64,000 nucleotides of DNA from Methylobacterium hispanicum. Its GTDB lineage: Bacteria > Pseudomonadota > Alphaproteobacteria > Rhizobiales > Beijerinckiaceae. The notes under the pieces were generated by a model that saw only the letters and a list, made by a program, of their open reading frames with translations, ran no database searches and was not told the DNA's origin. This document shows, one piece after another, positions 8,336 through 17,089 of the stretch; within the stretch, counting starts at the first letter, position 1, and each line of letters begins with the position of its first letter. The position numbers and the translations under genes are program-made. Where the stretch lies: NCBI RefSeq assembly GCF_022179285.1, contig NZ_BPQO01000004.1, positions 62,001 through 126,000 of the forward strand, read 5' to 3'.

Positions 8336-8812
8336 TCAGGGAAGCCGCGTCCAATTGACGGATGCGAACCCGCGCCTGTCCAGCGCGAGGGATCGAACGA
8401 TGCGCGCTTCAGCACCCATGCACTGCCAGGAGTGAATCGTCGCATGGCCCGTCACCACCATGGGGACATCCTCGCCGGGCCGCTCGCGACAGAAGGCTGC
8501 GACTGCCGCCGTTGCACTGGACGCGTCGGCTTTGCCGCAGACGATGTTCGCCCCTCTGTTGCAGAGCCACACCCGGCCGCCCATGCAGCGGTACACGGTG
8601 GTTCGCCGCAGATCCTCTAGCGGTTCGGCCGTCAGATTCAGGACGCGTCGGGCGGCTTGGGCGATTTCTGCAGGAAGGGGCCGGGGTCTGTCGTCGTCGC
8701 CCGCTGCGGCGCAGCGGGCCCTGGGGTCGCCCGCCTGCGCCCTGGCTTCCGACGCCCCCGTCGACAGGAGCGCGAAAAGGACGAGGGTTCCGCACGACAG
8801 CCGAGCGTCCAT
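8336..8812 (-). CDS. secreted protein, alphaproteobacterial conserved type, 158 aa
   Basis: A signal peptide (MDARLSCGTLVLFALLSTGASEARA) precedes a small Cys-containing domain. The core has VYRCMGGRVWLCNRGANIVCGKADAS and CRERPGEDVPMVVTGHATIHSWQCMG, a pattern of four to six Cys with VTGHxTI/W that I associate with a common family of small uncharacterised secreted proteins in Rhizobiales. The cysteines probably form disulfides in the periplasm. No enzymatic motif is visible. It is followed, after 95 bp, by the stop of a thioredoxin-like protein on the same strand, which could act on such cysteines (inference). Confidence 0.7.
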   Translation of the reverse strand: MDARLSCGTLVLFALLSTGASEARAQAGDPRARCAAAGDDDRPRPLPAEIAQAARRVLNLTAEPLEDLRRTTVYRCMGGRVWLCNRGANIVCGKADASSATAAVAAFCRERPGEDVPMVVTGHATIHSWQCMGAEARIVRSLALDRRGFASVNWTRLP

Positions 8813-8907
8813 GCAGGCATCTCCCGATCGACAACGCTCGGCAACCTAGCCTGAGGGGACGCCGCGTGCACCTCTCTTCTCGCACGCCACCCGTACCGCG
8901 ATCGGCG

Positions 8908-9456
8908 CTACCGGGCGTCGGCCGCGATCCGGGCGAACAGATCGGCTCCGACCGCCCCCCGCACGACGCGAACCAGACCGTCCGCGTCGCGGTAGACGAT
9001 CGTCGGCGTCGCCAGCGACCGGCCGGTGGCGCGGAACATGGCGCGCGAAAGGCCCGTCTCGATCGACAGGGCTTGCCGCTCGGCGGCCGCTCCGGCGGGG
9101 GGCAGGCGGGAGGTGTCGCCCGAAAGGGCGGCCTTCATTCCTTCGAGATCCGCTTCGACCAGCCGGGCTGTCGCCGGGTCCCTGCCGCCCCCGACCGGCG
9201 CCGGCACCCAGGCGACGCGCAGCTTCGTGGGGGAAGCCGCGACGACCTCCTTCATGGCGACGGACTTCTCGCATGTGGCCGCGAACAGAATCCAGATCCG
9301 AGGGCCTTCCATTCCTTCCTGGATGGATGAAAGCTCGCCCATGGTCGAGATGATGGATTCGTCTCCGACGACGCCCAGCGGAAGCGCGGAGGCTGCCGAT
9401 GCGGCACCCCACAGCAGGACGAGGGCGATGCGCAGGCTGCGGAGAAGCGAGGTCAT
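8908..9456 (-). CDS. periplasmic thioredoxin-like (DsbC/DsbG-type) protein
   Basis: The 182-residue product has a signal peptide (LLRSLRIALVLLWGAASAAS) and a thioredoxin-like core. The redox-site position reads FAATCEKS, i.e. a CxxS motif (C62, S65) rather than CxxC. A cis-proline loop, LATPTIVYRDADG, lies near residues 148-160. CxxS variants usually act as disulfide isomerases or are inactive as oxidases. I-type conjugation regions often encode a DsbC-like protein (TrbB in IncI), so a role in folding secretion-apparatus or pilus proteins is plausible. The start codon overlaps that of the divergent gene at 9455 within a TCATGA palindrome. Confidence 0.7.
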   Translation of the reverse strand: MTSLLRSLRIALVLLWGAASAASALPLGVVGDESIISTMGELSSIQEGMEGPRIWILFAATCEKSVAMKEVVAASPTKLRVAWVPAPVGGGRDPATARLVEADLEGMKAALSGDTSRLPPAGAAAERQALSIETGLSRAMFRATGRSLATPTIVYRDADGLVRVVRGAVGADLFARIAADAR

Positions 9457-10459
9457 GACGAAGCCTACGATCGTTCTGCTGGCCGGCCTAGTGGCGGCGT
9501 CGATCGCGTTTTCCGTATCGGCGCAGGAGGTCTCCGGCATCGAGATCTCCGTCGGGACGCGTTCGGCCGCGGAGGGGAGGGCGCTGGCGGTACGGGCGGC
9601 CGGAGAGGAGGCGGCCCGCCGCCTGGGTCTCGATCCGGCCTCGGCCGTCGTGACGAACGGCGTGGTGAGGGACGTCCGGTTCGCGGATGGGCTGTTGACG
9701 GCTCTCGTCGACGTGACGGTCGAGGGCGTGGGCGTACGGGCGGCCGCCGACCGCCCGCCGTCCGGACGCGCGGTTCCCGACGGAGCCGGCTGGGTCCTCG
9801 TCGTCCATGCCGTCCGCGCGGCTTCGGGGCGTCTGGTGCCCTGGGACAGGAGGGATCCCTGGGGGATGATCTGGCGCGTGCCGACGGACCTCGGCCGGTT
9901 TCGCGCGGTTCCCGTCACCGGCGATGCGGAGGACGCCTCGATCGCGACTGCGCAGGCGCTCGAATCCTTCGACGGCCGCGCCTTCCGGCATCTGGCCGCC
10001 AAGTACCGCGCGCCCGCCGTCGCCCTGGCCGTCCGGGAAGGAAACGAGGCGGCCGTCGCGATCTGGAGGAACGGCCGTACGACGGAGTGGACGCGCGTCC
10101 CCCTAGGCGATCTGACGGATGCGCGTGCGGTCAGGCTGGCCGTCACACGATCCATCGCCGAGGACGCCGTCGGCCTGCGGCCGTCGGCAGCGGGGACGGG
10201 TCAGGGCGAGCCGTCCGGGCGAGGTTCCGAGAGCGTCCGCATCTCCGGCTGGCGGCACAGGGCCGATGGCGGCGAGGAATACAGGGCCGTGCTGTCCGTC
10301 GAAGACCGTGACGATGCCGTGGCGCGCCTCGCGGCCGAGGGGATCGAGGTCCTCTCCCTGCGGGATGGCGCGGGCGGAACGGAGGTCGTGCTCCTGGCCC
10401 CGGACGGCGGCGGGATAGAGGCCGGCCTGCGGCGCGCGGGGCTGCGGATCTCGCCCTGA
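9455..10459 (+). CDS. secreted DUF2066-like protein
   Basis: A 334-residue protein with a clear signal peptide (MTKPTIVLLAGLVAASIAFSVSAQ). The middle resembles the DUF2066 family: VLVVHAVRAASGRLVPWDRRD, PWGMIWRVPTD, a PVTGDAEDASIATAQALESF segment and HLAAKYRAPAVALAV. The C-terminal 80 residues (VRISGWRHRADGGEEYRAVL...) look like a separate beta-alpha-beta domain. Members of this family are uncharacterised envelope proteins. The gene is divergent from the thioredoxin-like gene with overlapping start codons and ends before a strong hairpin terminator. Confidence 0.65.
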   Translation: MTKPTIVLLAGLVAASIAFSVSAQEVSGIEISVGTRSAAEGRALAVRAAGEEAARRLGLDPASAVVTNGVVRDVRFADGLLTALVDVTVEGVGVRAAADRPPSGRAVPDGAGWVLVVHAVRAASGRLVPWDRRDPWGMIWRVPTDLGRFRAVPVTGDAEDASIATAQALESFDGRAFRHLAAKYRAPAVALAVREGNEAAVAIWRNGRTTEWTRVPLGDLTDARAVRLAVTRSIAEDAVGLRPSAAGTGQGEPSGRGSESVRISGWRHRADGGEEYRAVLSVEDRDDAVARLAAEGIEVLSLRDGAGGTEVVLLAPDGGGIEAGLRRAGLRISP

Positions 10460-10471
10460 CCCCCAACGGGA

Positions 10472-10493
10472 TCGGGGCCCCGAAGGGCCCCGA
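10472..10493. terminator. hairpin terminator between convergent genes
   Basis: TCGGGGCCC (10472-10480), a CGAA tetraloop and GGGCCCCGA (10485-10493) form a 9-bp stem between the stops at 10459 and 10518. There is no long T-tract, but position and symmetry suit both genes. Confidence 0.7.
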
Positions 10494-10517
10494 CGCGTCT
10501 CGTCCGTTTCAGCTTGG

Positions 10518-11153
10518 TCAGGCCCTCGGGCGATAGGTCTCCTCGTCCTGCGGCACGCCTGGGCCGTAGGAGGGACGCGCGCTCAGGAAGTTGTCCCAGG
10601 CGTCCCCGATGTCGGGCCCCGAAGCCACGGGCTGGAAATCCGCGACGAGGTCCAGGAGGGCGCCCGCGCCGGTGTTCTCCAGCAGGCCCTGCGGCGCCTC
10701 GCTGACCATGTAGTCCCAGCCGCGATCGGTCTGCCGGGGCTCCATCTTGGCGACGCCGTCGGAGCCTTGCTTGTAGACCGTGCCGTCGAGCCCGATCGCC
10801 CAGGATGCGTCGCCCTCGAAGCGCTCCTGATCGGCGAAGCCGATGAGGCCGGCCTTCATCTGGTTGAACTTCCTGGCCGCGTCGTGGGATGCGCCCGGCA
10901 TCTGGTCGATCGGGCGGAAGCCGCTGACGTCCGCGAGCGTGCGCACGAACCTCTCGGGCGTCTCGCCGTCCTGGATCGCCTTCTTCAGCTTGGCCATCTC
11001 CGATCCGGGCTGGCAGCCGTGGATGTCCCTCCAGAGCTCGTCGGCCGAGTAGGACACGCCGTAGCGTCCCGAGAGCAGCTCGTTGACCCTCTTCAGGTAC
11101 TCCGGGCCGGACAACCGTTCGGCGGTGAAGGATCCGTTGTTGAGCTCGTCCAT
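10518..11153 (-). CDS. hypothetical protein, 211 aa
   Basis: The product starts MDELNNGSFTAERLSGPEYL. It contains YGVSYSADELWRDIHGCQPG, an Arg/Lys helix (MAKLKKAIQDGETPERFVRT), and a C-terminal half with SWAIGLDGTVYKQGSDG and AGALLDLVADFQPVASG. No family is recognised and there is no signal or membrane segment. The start is well supported: GGGAGGGAGG lies just before the ATG at 11151-11153. It is divergent from the ten-gene paralog array, with a 372-bp intergenic region between. Confidence 0.65.
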   Translation of the reverse strand: MDELNNGSFTAERLSGPEYLKRVNELLSGRYGVSYSADELWRDIHGCQPGSEMAKLKKAIQDGETPERFVRTLADVSGFRPIDQMPGASHDAARKFNQMKAGLIGFADQERFEGDASWAIGLDGTVYKQGSDGVAKMEPRQTDRGWDYMVSEAPQGLLENTGAGALLDLVADFQPVASGPDIGDAWDNFLSARPSYGPGVPQDEETYRPRA

Positions 11154-11525
11154 GGCCTCCCTCCCTGGGCTCCTCGACCCGGAAGTTCCTCTACTCCCCG
11201 AAGAGTGGAGAAGGGGCATGCAAGGGACAACGCCAAATTCCGGCGTTCCGAGCCGAATTTTTCGGATGGGCCTCGGAAAGCTCCGAAGGAACCGCGAAAA
11301 GCACGAGGGCCCGCCTCTCTCGAAGCGGGCCCGAGCCTTTGGTAGGAGGCTGCAGTCGTTCCAACGCGTCTCCGAGGAGCCGCCGCAAGGACTTGCAAGA
11401 CCGACCATGACCCGGAAGCGCGGCCGCCGCAAGCGTCCCGCGGGCGCATTTCCAGGTTTTCCGTTCCTTCGGATTGCGGCTTTCGGCGGGCCGGGCCACC
11501 TTGGCGCCAGGAAGGGTCGCATTCC
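11154..11525. other. 372-bp divergent regulatory region before the paralog array
   Basis: No gene is visible. It holds the start signals of the gene at 11153 (minus) and of the paralog array at 11526 (plus), the GC-rich hairpin at 11307-11332, a small palindrome CCGAATTTTTCGG near 11251, and a CGTTCCTTCG motif near 11460. Promoters for a 10.8-kb array are expected here, but no single sigma-70 match stands out. Confidence 0.45.
11307..11332. terminator. GC-rich hairpin in the leader of the paralog array
   Basis: GGGCCCGC (11307-11314) pairs with GCGGGCCC (11325-11332) around a 10-nt loop. It is followed by GAGCCTTT on the plus strand and, read on the minus strand, by a TTTT run. With no gene end nearby it may act as an attenuator or insulator between the divergent units rather than as an ordinary terminator. 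Confidence 0.45.
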
Positions 11526-12707
11526 ATGGACACGAGGACCTACGTCGCGCGGCTGCCCTACACGCAGCACGTCATCCCCTACCGCTGTCAGAACCATGTG
11601 CAGAGGCGGCTGGGCGAACTCGTCGCTCTTCCGATCCGATCTTTCGAAGGATCGGATGCTCCGCCCGTCCTGCGCTTCTCCGCGGGGGCGGAGCGGGACG
11701 GGGAGGGACTGGGCTTCCGCGTGCTGGACGGCCGCCTGTTCCTGCCCGTTCTCGCCCGGCGCCGACGTGGCGACGACTTGGTCATGGATCCCGCCCGAGA
11801 AGAGGACCTGCCCCGCCTCTTCGGCGAAGCGACGGTGGACGCCCTCGACAATCCCCTGATCCGCCGGGATCTGCATTACCGGGACGGCGACAAGCTCGAA
11901 ACCATCGAGGACTGCCAAGCCCGCGATCTGGCAAACGGCGAGCGCGCCCGCTGGGGAACGAGCGATCTCGAGAGGACGCGTGTTCACGCCTTGATGCAGG
12001 CCGAGGCCCTCGTCCTCGTGGACGGGATCGTCCATCACCGGACGGCCGAGCCCCTGTGGGTCGTCGACGGAGCGAAGGTGTCCGCGATCCTCGGCCGGAC
12101 CTTCGACACCGACCGCTGGCACGGCGTGGGCGACATCCGGCACCTCGGCTTTCCGGAGAAGGGGAGCGAGGCCCGGGAGGCTTTCTGCCGGCACCTCGGG
12201 TCCGACACGGGTACCAGGAAGCAGTTCTTCCGCGCGGACCGCCTCGACGACGCCAAGGCCTATGCCGCCGAATTCGGCACGCCCGAGGTGTCCGGTTCCA
12301 TCGACGTCATCGGCGACGCTCCGCTTCACCTGCCCGAGTTCGCCCACTTCGCCCCGAAGCTCGTCCAGCGCCTCGAGCGCGACCTGAACGCGGAGGATTT
12401 CCGCAGCTTCGGCCGCGGCCGCCTGATGATCTACGCCGACCTCAGGGATGCCGTCGCCCTCCTCGGACAGGGCGACCGCTCGGCTCTGGAGCCGGCCGTG
12501 GACGCGATGCGCCGTCTCGTTCACGGCATTCCGTTCGATACGGAGGCGAGACCGTTGTCGCGATACTCTCGGTGGGTCGTTCCCTATCGAGCTCTCGTGC
12601 GCCGCTGGGAGTGCGAGACGGCGCGGCCCGATTTCGATCTCTACCCGGAGCAGAGCCTCGCCGAGGAGCCCGCACCCGAACTTCCGGCGCCTGGCTTCGC
12701 CGCATGA
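11526..12707 (+). CDS. tandem paralog family, member 1 (393 aa)
   Basis: First gene of an array of ten related genes. The family shows an order of short conserved blocks: an N-terminal beta-rich segment; an APVVL strand; a dGxLFxPV strand; a VDGxxxxR...EPxY block; an FRxDxLxE helix; a (V/D)L-P-L block before a long helix; and a LRDA helix. Here these appear as APPVLRFSAG, DGRLFLPV, VLVDGIVHHRTAEPLWVV, QFFRADRLDDAKAY and MIYADLRDAV. This member is longest in the array and has an extended C-terminus. There is no signal peptide or membrane segment. I do not recognise a catalytic site, and function is unknown. Its TGA overlaps the next ATG. Confidence 0.75.
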   Translation: MDTRTYVARLPYTQHVIPYRCQNHVQRRLGELVALPIRSFEGSDAPPVLRFSAGAERDGEGLGFRVLDGRLFLPVLARRRRGDDLVMDPAREEDLPRLFGEATVDALDNPLIRRDLHYRDGDKLETIEDCQARDLANGERARWGTSDLERTRVHALMQAEALVLVDGIVHHRTAEPLWVVDGAKVSAILGRTFDTDRWHGVGDIRHLGFPEKGSEAREAFCRHLGSDTGTRKQFFRADRLDDAKAYAAEFGTPEVSGSIDVIGDAPLHLPEFAHFAPKLVQRLERDLNAEDFRSFGRGRLMIYADLRDAVALLGQGDRSALEPAVDAMRRLVHGIPFDTEARPLSRYSRWVVPYRALVRRWECETARPDFDLYPEQSLAEEPAPELPAPGFAA

Positions 12708-13789
12708 TCGTCGACCTGCCCGTCCGCTGGCGCGGCCGCGCGCTTCTTCACGGCATGCGGACCGCCCGCGACCACCTCTTCCGCGAGACCGTTCCCGTCC
12801 GGGTGCCGGAGGTGGCGCGCGCGGAAGCGGTCGAGGTCTGCCGGCGGAAGGCCCCCTGGGCCGCTGCAGGGGGGCAGACCATCTCGACGCTCTTCCACGA
12901 GGGTAGGTTCTGGCGTCCCGTCTGGCGGCTGTCGGCCAGGATGCTGTCCGAAGCCGACCTTCCTGACGAGTTCGGAGAGGGCGAACTGCTGGGCGCCTGG
13001 AAGAACGCCGACGCGCACTACGTCCTCGAGGGCCCGAGGGTGGTCAACGAGTCCCAGCCGCTGCCGCCCGATGCGCCGGTCAGGCGCTGGAACGGCGACG
13101 ACCGCGAAGCCCGCATCGCCGCGGCCTCGCGCTACGTCGCCTCCCGGTGCACCCTCTTCGACGGCATGGTCTACGAGGAATCCCCCATGCCCGTGATCGT
13201 GGCCGTTTCCAGCATCAATCCCGGCATCGGAGGATTCGACCTCGACGCCCTCATCCCGAACGGCGCGCCCCAGATCGCCTTCTGCGACGACGCCCACCGC
13301 ATCCACTACGACTTCGTCGGCCCCTACCCGAGGGCCGACTCGGCCGACTGCTTTCGGCTCGACCGCATGGAAGCCGCCGTCGAGCATGCAGCCTCACGGT
13401 GGGACATGGACCCGGATCTGGTCGAGCGGATCCCGGACCTCGAGGTCCTGCGCCCGGACCTGCTCGTTCACGACGACGAGGATGTGGCGGTCGCGGCCGC
13501 CGCCGGGGAGGCGTACCGCCGCTTGTCCACGGCGGCCTTCCTGCTGCCGCGGGCGGGGGTCGAAGCGGTTTTGGATCTTCGCGACGCCCGGCGGCTCGAG
13601 CCGCTGGAGGACCGCATCGTCCTCGTCCGTCGGGCCTTGTCGGTCCTGGAGGAGATCGACCCTGAAGCGATACCGCCGGTCCTCCGGACGGAGGTCCCGA
13701 AAGCGGCCGCGCGACTCAGGGCCGGCGTATTGCGGCACGAGATGTTCGTCGCGCCGGCACCCGATCTGCTCGCTCCGGCGTCGGCATGA
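12704..13789 (+). CDS. tandem paralog family, member 2 (361 aa)
   Basis: Starts at the ATG of an ATGA overlap with member 1, so translation is probably coupled. Family blocks are CTLFDGMVYEESPMPVIVAV (VDG block, with F replacing V), DCFRLDRMEAAVEHA (FR-D block), LEVLRPDLLVHDDED, and AVLDLRDARRL. The N-terminus reads MIVDLPVRWRGRALLHG, sharing the MIV start with later members but without their GKRK patch. With members 1 and 3 it forms a more diverged subgroup at the 5' end of the array. Function unknown; cytoplasmic by appearance. Confidence 0.75.
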   Translation: MIVDLPVRWRGRALLHGMRTARDHLFRETVPVRVPEVARAEAVEVCRRKAPWAAAGGQTISTLFHEGRFWRPVWRLSARMLSEADLPDEFGEGELLGAWKNADAHYVLEGPRVVNESQPLPPDAPVRRWNGDDREARIAAASRYVASRCTLFDGMVYEESPMPVIVAVSSINPGIGGFDLDALIPNGAPQIAFCDDAHRIHYDFVGPYPRADSADCFRLDRMEAAVEHAASRWDMDPDLVERIPDLEVLRPDLLVHDDEDVAVAAAAGEAYRRLSTAAFLLPRAGVEAVLDLRDARRLEPLEDRIVLVRRALSVLEEIDPEAIPPVLRTEVPKAAARLRAGVLRHEMFVAPAPDLLAPASA

Positions 13790-13880
13790 TGGAAGGCGCT
13801 TCCGATTTTCGGGGGTGCGCCCGATCATGCCTTCAAGGCCTCGCCCGAGGCAGCGTCCGGATCTCGCCAGGCCGAACCGC

Positions 13881-14945
13881 ATGATTGTCGAAGTCGACGT
13901 CAGATACCGCGCCAAGGTCCGCCTCCACGGCGAGCGGGCCGAGCGTCTGCGCATCGTCCAGGAGCGGGTCCCGTTCGAGGTCCTCGAGCTGACCGGCGCC
14001 GAGGTGGTGTGCCGATGGAACGCGCCGACGCTCAGGTCCGCCTTCGCCGGCGACCACGAGACCACGACGAGCGAGGTGTTGGGCGCGGACGGCGGCTTCT
14101 ACCGCCGGGTGGCCGGCCGCCCCGGTTCTCCCGACACGCTGCGTGCGATGCTTGAGCGGCAAAGGGTGTTCGCCGTTCCCGACGGCGACGAATTCGATCT
14201 CGCAGGGGGCGTGCACAGGCCGACCGAGACGGTGGATCTCTCGAAGGCGGCCGTCGCCGCGATCGAGTCGCACGACCGCCGCCGCTGGGTCGGGCGGCTC
14301 GAGAAGCGCATCGCCGGTTTCGCCCTCGTGGACGGTGCCTTCTGCCGGCGCAGGAGCGAGCCCGTGCTGGTGGCCGGCATGAACGATGCCGGCCTGCCGG
14401 GACGCCTGTACATGGAGCGGATCGGTAGGCCGGTGGGCAGGCCGACGGTCGTCCTCGCGTGGTCCGACGACGTCCTGGACGGCTCGGCCGGACGAGGCGT
14501 GTTCCGGCTGGACCGCCTGGACGCCGCCGTCGCCTTCGCGGCCGCCTATGCGGGGGGTCCAACGGACGACGTGAAGGTTTCGGCACGCTTCGAGCTCCTC
14601 GCGCCCCACCTCCTGCGGCTCGACGACGAGGTTTTCGCCCTCTCGGCCGCCGCGCGGCAGGCCGTCCGGCACATGAGCGCACATCTCACGGACCTTCCCC
14701 GTCCCATCGTCGACGCGGCCTTCGATCTGCGGGACATGCTCTCGACCTCGGTCGTCCGGCACGATCTCCTCGTGGACGCCGTCGGGCGGGTCGTCGAGAA
14801 TTTGCGCCCGATCGTCGAGGACCCCGACACCGAGCGCGACGTCCACACCCTCCGGCAGGTGCTTGAGGAGATGGACGAGGCCCTCGAACGCGTCTCCGCG
14901 GCCCGGCCGACCGAGACCGCATCCCCTTGGATCGCCGCGTCATGA
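13881..14945 (+). CDS. tandem paralog family, member 3 (354 aa)
   Basis: The start at 13881 gives MIVEVDVRYRAKVRLHG, matching the family N-terminus; an in-frame ATG at 13827 would add an unrelated Arg/Pro-rich 18 residues. Blocks: GFALVDGAFCRRRSEPVLVAG, GVFRLDRLDAAVAFAAA, FELLAPHLLRLDDEVFAL, and AAFDLRDML. It is the only one of the early members not overlapped by its upstream neighbour (91-bp gap), and it overlaps member 4 by ATGA. Members 2 and 3 resemble each other more than the later ones. Function unknown. Confidence 0.75.
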   Translation: MIVEVDVRYRAKVRLHGERAERLRIVQERVPFEVLELTGAEVVCRWNAPTLRSAFAGDHETTTSEVLGADGGFYRRVAGRPGSPDTLRAMLERQRVFAVPDGDEFDLAGGVHRPTETVDLSKAAVAAIESHDRRRWVGRLEKRIAGFALVDGAFCRRRSEPVLVAGMNDAGLPGRLYMERIGRPVGRPTVVLAWSDDVLDGSAGRGVFRLDRLDAAVAFAAAYAGGPTDDVKVSARFELLAPHLLRLDDEVFALSAAARQAVRHMSAHLTDLPRPIVDAAFDLRDMLSTSVVRHDLLVDAVGRVVENLRPIVEDPDTERDVHTLRQVLEEMDEALERVSAARPTETASPWIAAS

Positions 14946-15997
14946 AAGACACGCTCATCGAGGTCCCCTTCGGCTACGCCCTCAAGGGCAGGAAGAAGGG
15001 GCAGCGGAACGACCGCGACTACATCCGCGAGACGACCGTGACGGTCGCCATCGCCTCGCCCGACGCCGACGAGGCGCCGGTGGCCCTGGTCTGGCACCGC
15101 CGCGGGCGCTGGGGCGACGAGGGTTTCCAGCACCCCGCGCGCGACTTCCGGTTCTTCGCCGGCCGGCTCTGGCGGCCGGTCGACTTCGAGAACGGTTACG
15201 ACAAGCCGGATTCCCAGATCGTCCGGTCGGAGTTCCTCGACGCCGTCGCCCGCCGCGAGGACTGCGCCGCCAACCTGCTCCAGGCCGGCGCCCGTCGGAG
15301 CTGGTGGGACTACGAGACCAAGCTCGACGGAGCGATCGACCTCGGGAACGCGCTCATCGTGTCCTCCTCCGAGGAGGACGCGGTCGCGGCGGAGATCCGC
15401 AGCAAGGCCGGGAAGCTGATCCTCGTCGACGGCAAGATGTACGGCGAGACCAGCGAGCCGATGTACGTGGTCGGCCAAGGCCGTTTCCAGCACAATCTCG
15501 GGGCGGAGGTCGTGCCGCTGCACACGATTCATCCGCCGATGGACGTAGCGAAGCACTTCCGGGCCGACCAGCTGCCCGAAGTGCTGGAGGCGATCGCCTC
15601 CCGCTTCTCGCGTCGGGAACTCGATTTCGACCCCGAGAACCCGGCGAGCTTCGTCGCGTACGTGCCGGATTGGGTCGAGGTGCGGGAAGGCTTCGCGCAC
15701 GTCCTGACCTACCGGCACGACCAGACGCCTCAGCTGCTGGCGGGCGTGAAGCGGGCCCTCGAGTACCTCGGCAAGACGCTCGCGGACCAACCCATCCCCG
15801 TCCTCTTGGCCTTCGGCGAACTGCGCGACGCCGCCGCGCGGGGCGAGCCGGGCGCCCTGGTGGCGGATCGGGCGGAGGTCCTCTGCGACGCGCTCAAGCG
15901 GGATGCCTTCGAGGCGAAGATGCTCCGGGAGGAGATCGAGAAGTTCAGGATCGCTCCGGTGGCCGACGCCTCCGCCCTTGCCGGCCCGAAGCCGTAG
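14942..15997 (+). CDS. tandem paralog family, member 4 (351 aa)
   Basis: First member with the typical N-terminus of the main subgroup: IEVPFGY at about 6-12 followed by a basic GRKKGQR patch. Further blocks are EAPVALVWHRRG (44-55), RFFAGRLWRPV, EIRSKAGKLILVDGKMYG with SEPMYVV (about 150-177), VAKHFRADQLPEVLEA (near 200), LTYRHDQTPQLL (near 256) and FGELRDAA (near 290). The C-terminus has the EIEKFRIAPV motif shared with several neighbours. It is coupled to member 3 by ATGA and followed 9 bp later by member 5. Confidence 0.78.
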   Translation: MKDTLIEVPFGYALKGRKKGQRNDRDYIRETTVTVAIASPDADEAPVALVWHRRGRWGDEGFQHPARDFRFFAGRLWRPVDFENGYDKPDSQIVRSEFLDAVARREDCAANLLQAGARRSWWDYETKLDGAIDLGNALIVSSSEEDAVAAEIRSKAGKLILVDGKMYGETSEPMYVVGQGRFQHNLGAEVVPLHTIHPPMDVAKHFRADQLPEVLEAIASRFSRRELDFDPENPASFVAYVPDWVEVREGFAHVLTYRHDQTPQLLAGVKRALEYLGKTLADQPIPVLLAFGELRDAAARGEPGALVADRAEVLCDALKRDAFEAKMLREEIEKFRIAPVADASALAGPKP

Positions 15998-16006
15998 GAG
16001 GCGGAG

Positions 16007-17080
16007 ATGCCGCTGGTCGAAGTCCCCTTCAACTACAAGGTCTCGGGGGCGCCCAAGGGGAAGCGCAAGCTTGAGGACTACTCCTTCGCCGGTCGCATGG
16101 CCGTGCAGATCGACGGTCCGACCGATGAGGAGGCGCCCGTCGTGCTGCGCCGGCATCGTGGCGTGCCGGGCGCCTCCGCTTCTGCGCCGGCCAGAGACTA
16201 CCGGTACTACGACGGGCGCCTGTTCTCCGGCTACCTCGTCGCCCGCGATGAGGCGTTCGGCCTGCCGATGACCGTGGACGAGCTGCTGGAAATCATCGGG
16301 GCCGGCACCGGCTGCGGCCGCAATCCCCTCTACGACGGTATCGACAATCTGTTTCGCCGTCCTCTTCGCGAGGACGAGGAGATCCGCCGCACGATGAAGG
16401 TCGACCGATCCTGGGAGGACGAGGTCGCCTCGGAGATCGCCCGGCGGGCGCGGGACCTGATCGTCGTCGACGGCATCGTCTACCGGCACTTCCCCGGCAT
16501 CGAGCCGATCTACGAGATCGTCCCCGAGGCCGCGTTGGACCGGGACGAAGGCGTGATCCTCGCGGGCACCGTGCATACCGTTCCGGTCAGCCAGTTCGCC
16601 GACGATCCCGCGGAGATCGACGTGCGCCGCCACTTCCGCGTCGACCAGTTGGCGGAGGCGCTGGTCGCGTGCTCGGCGGCCAACGACCGTTTCGAGGATT
16701 GGGATTCGGACGACCCGGCGTCCTTCATCCATGTCGTCGGCGAATACGTCGAGGTCCTCGACCCGTCGGCACTCGCGTTCCGTCCGAGCCAAGGTCCGAG
16801 GTTCCTGAAGTTCGCCCGCTCCCTGGTCGCGGACCATGCCGATGGCTTGGCCGGAAAGCCGGTCGGCTTCATGGTGGCCTATGCCGGCATCAGGGACGCC
16901 CTGACCCGGAAGGCCGGAGCGGCCGAGGTGGCGCCGCTCGTCCGGGCGTTCGCCGAGGAGATGGATCGGACGCCGGGCCGCAGCCCCGGCTTGGTCTCCC
17001 ACGTCGTCGGCGAGGTCGATGCCTTCGAGCTCTCTCCCGAGGACGAGCCAGCGGCCCTGCCGGTCGCCCGCGCCGCCTAG
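16007..17080 (+). CDS. tandem paralog family, member 5 (357 aa)
   Basis: N-terminus MPLVEVPFNYKVSGAPKGKRK, with GKRK at 18-21. Other blocks: EEAPVVLRRHRG, DYRYYDGRLFSGYL, EIARRARDLIVVDGIVYRHF with IEPIYEIV (near 145-170), DVRRHFRVDQLAEALVA (near 205), VEVLDPSALAFRPSQGPRFL, and YAGIRDAL. It is preceded by GGAGGCGGAG at a normal ribosome-binding distance, so unlike most array members it has its own initiation signal. No signal peptide; function unknown. Confidence 0.78.
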   Translation: MPLVEVPFNYKVSGAPKGKRKLEDYSFAGRMAVQIDGPTDEEAPVVLRRHRGVPGASASAPARDYRYYDGRLFSGYLVARDEAFGLPMTVDELLEIIGAGTGCGRNPLYDGIDNLFRRPLREDEEIRRTMKVDRSWEDEVASEIARRARDLIVVDGIVYRHFPGIEPIYEIVPEAALDRDEGVILAGTVHTVPVSQFADDPAEIDVRRHFRVDQLAEALVACSAANDRFEDWDSDDPASFIHVVGEYVEVLDPSALAFRPSQGPRFLKFARSLVADHADGLAGKPVGFMVAYAGIRDALTRKAGAAEVAPLVRAFAEEMDRTPGRSPGLVSHVVGEVDAFELSPEDEPAALPVARAA

Positions 17081-17089
17081 GAGACCGCC

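Noticed and set aside
8161..8445. A 94-codon minus-strand frame
   Set aside because: Overlaps the secreted-protein gene in another frame and its product is Arg/Ser-rich without structure.
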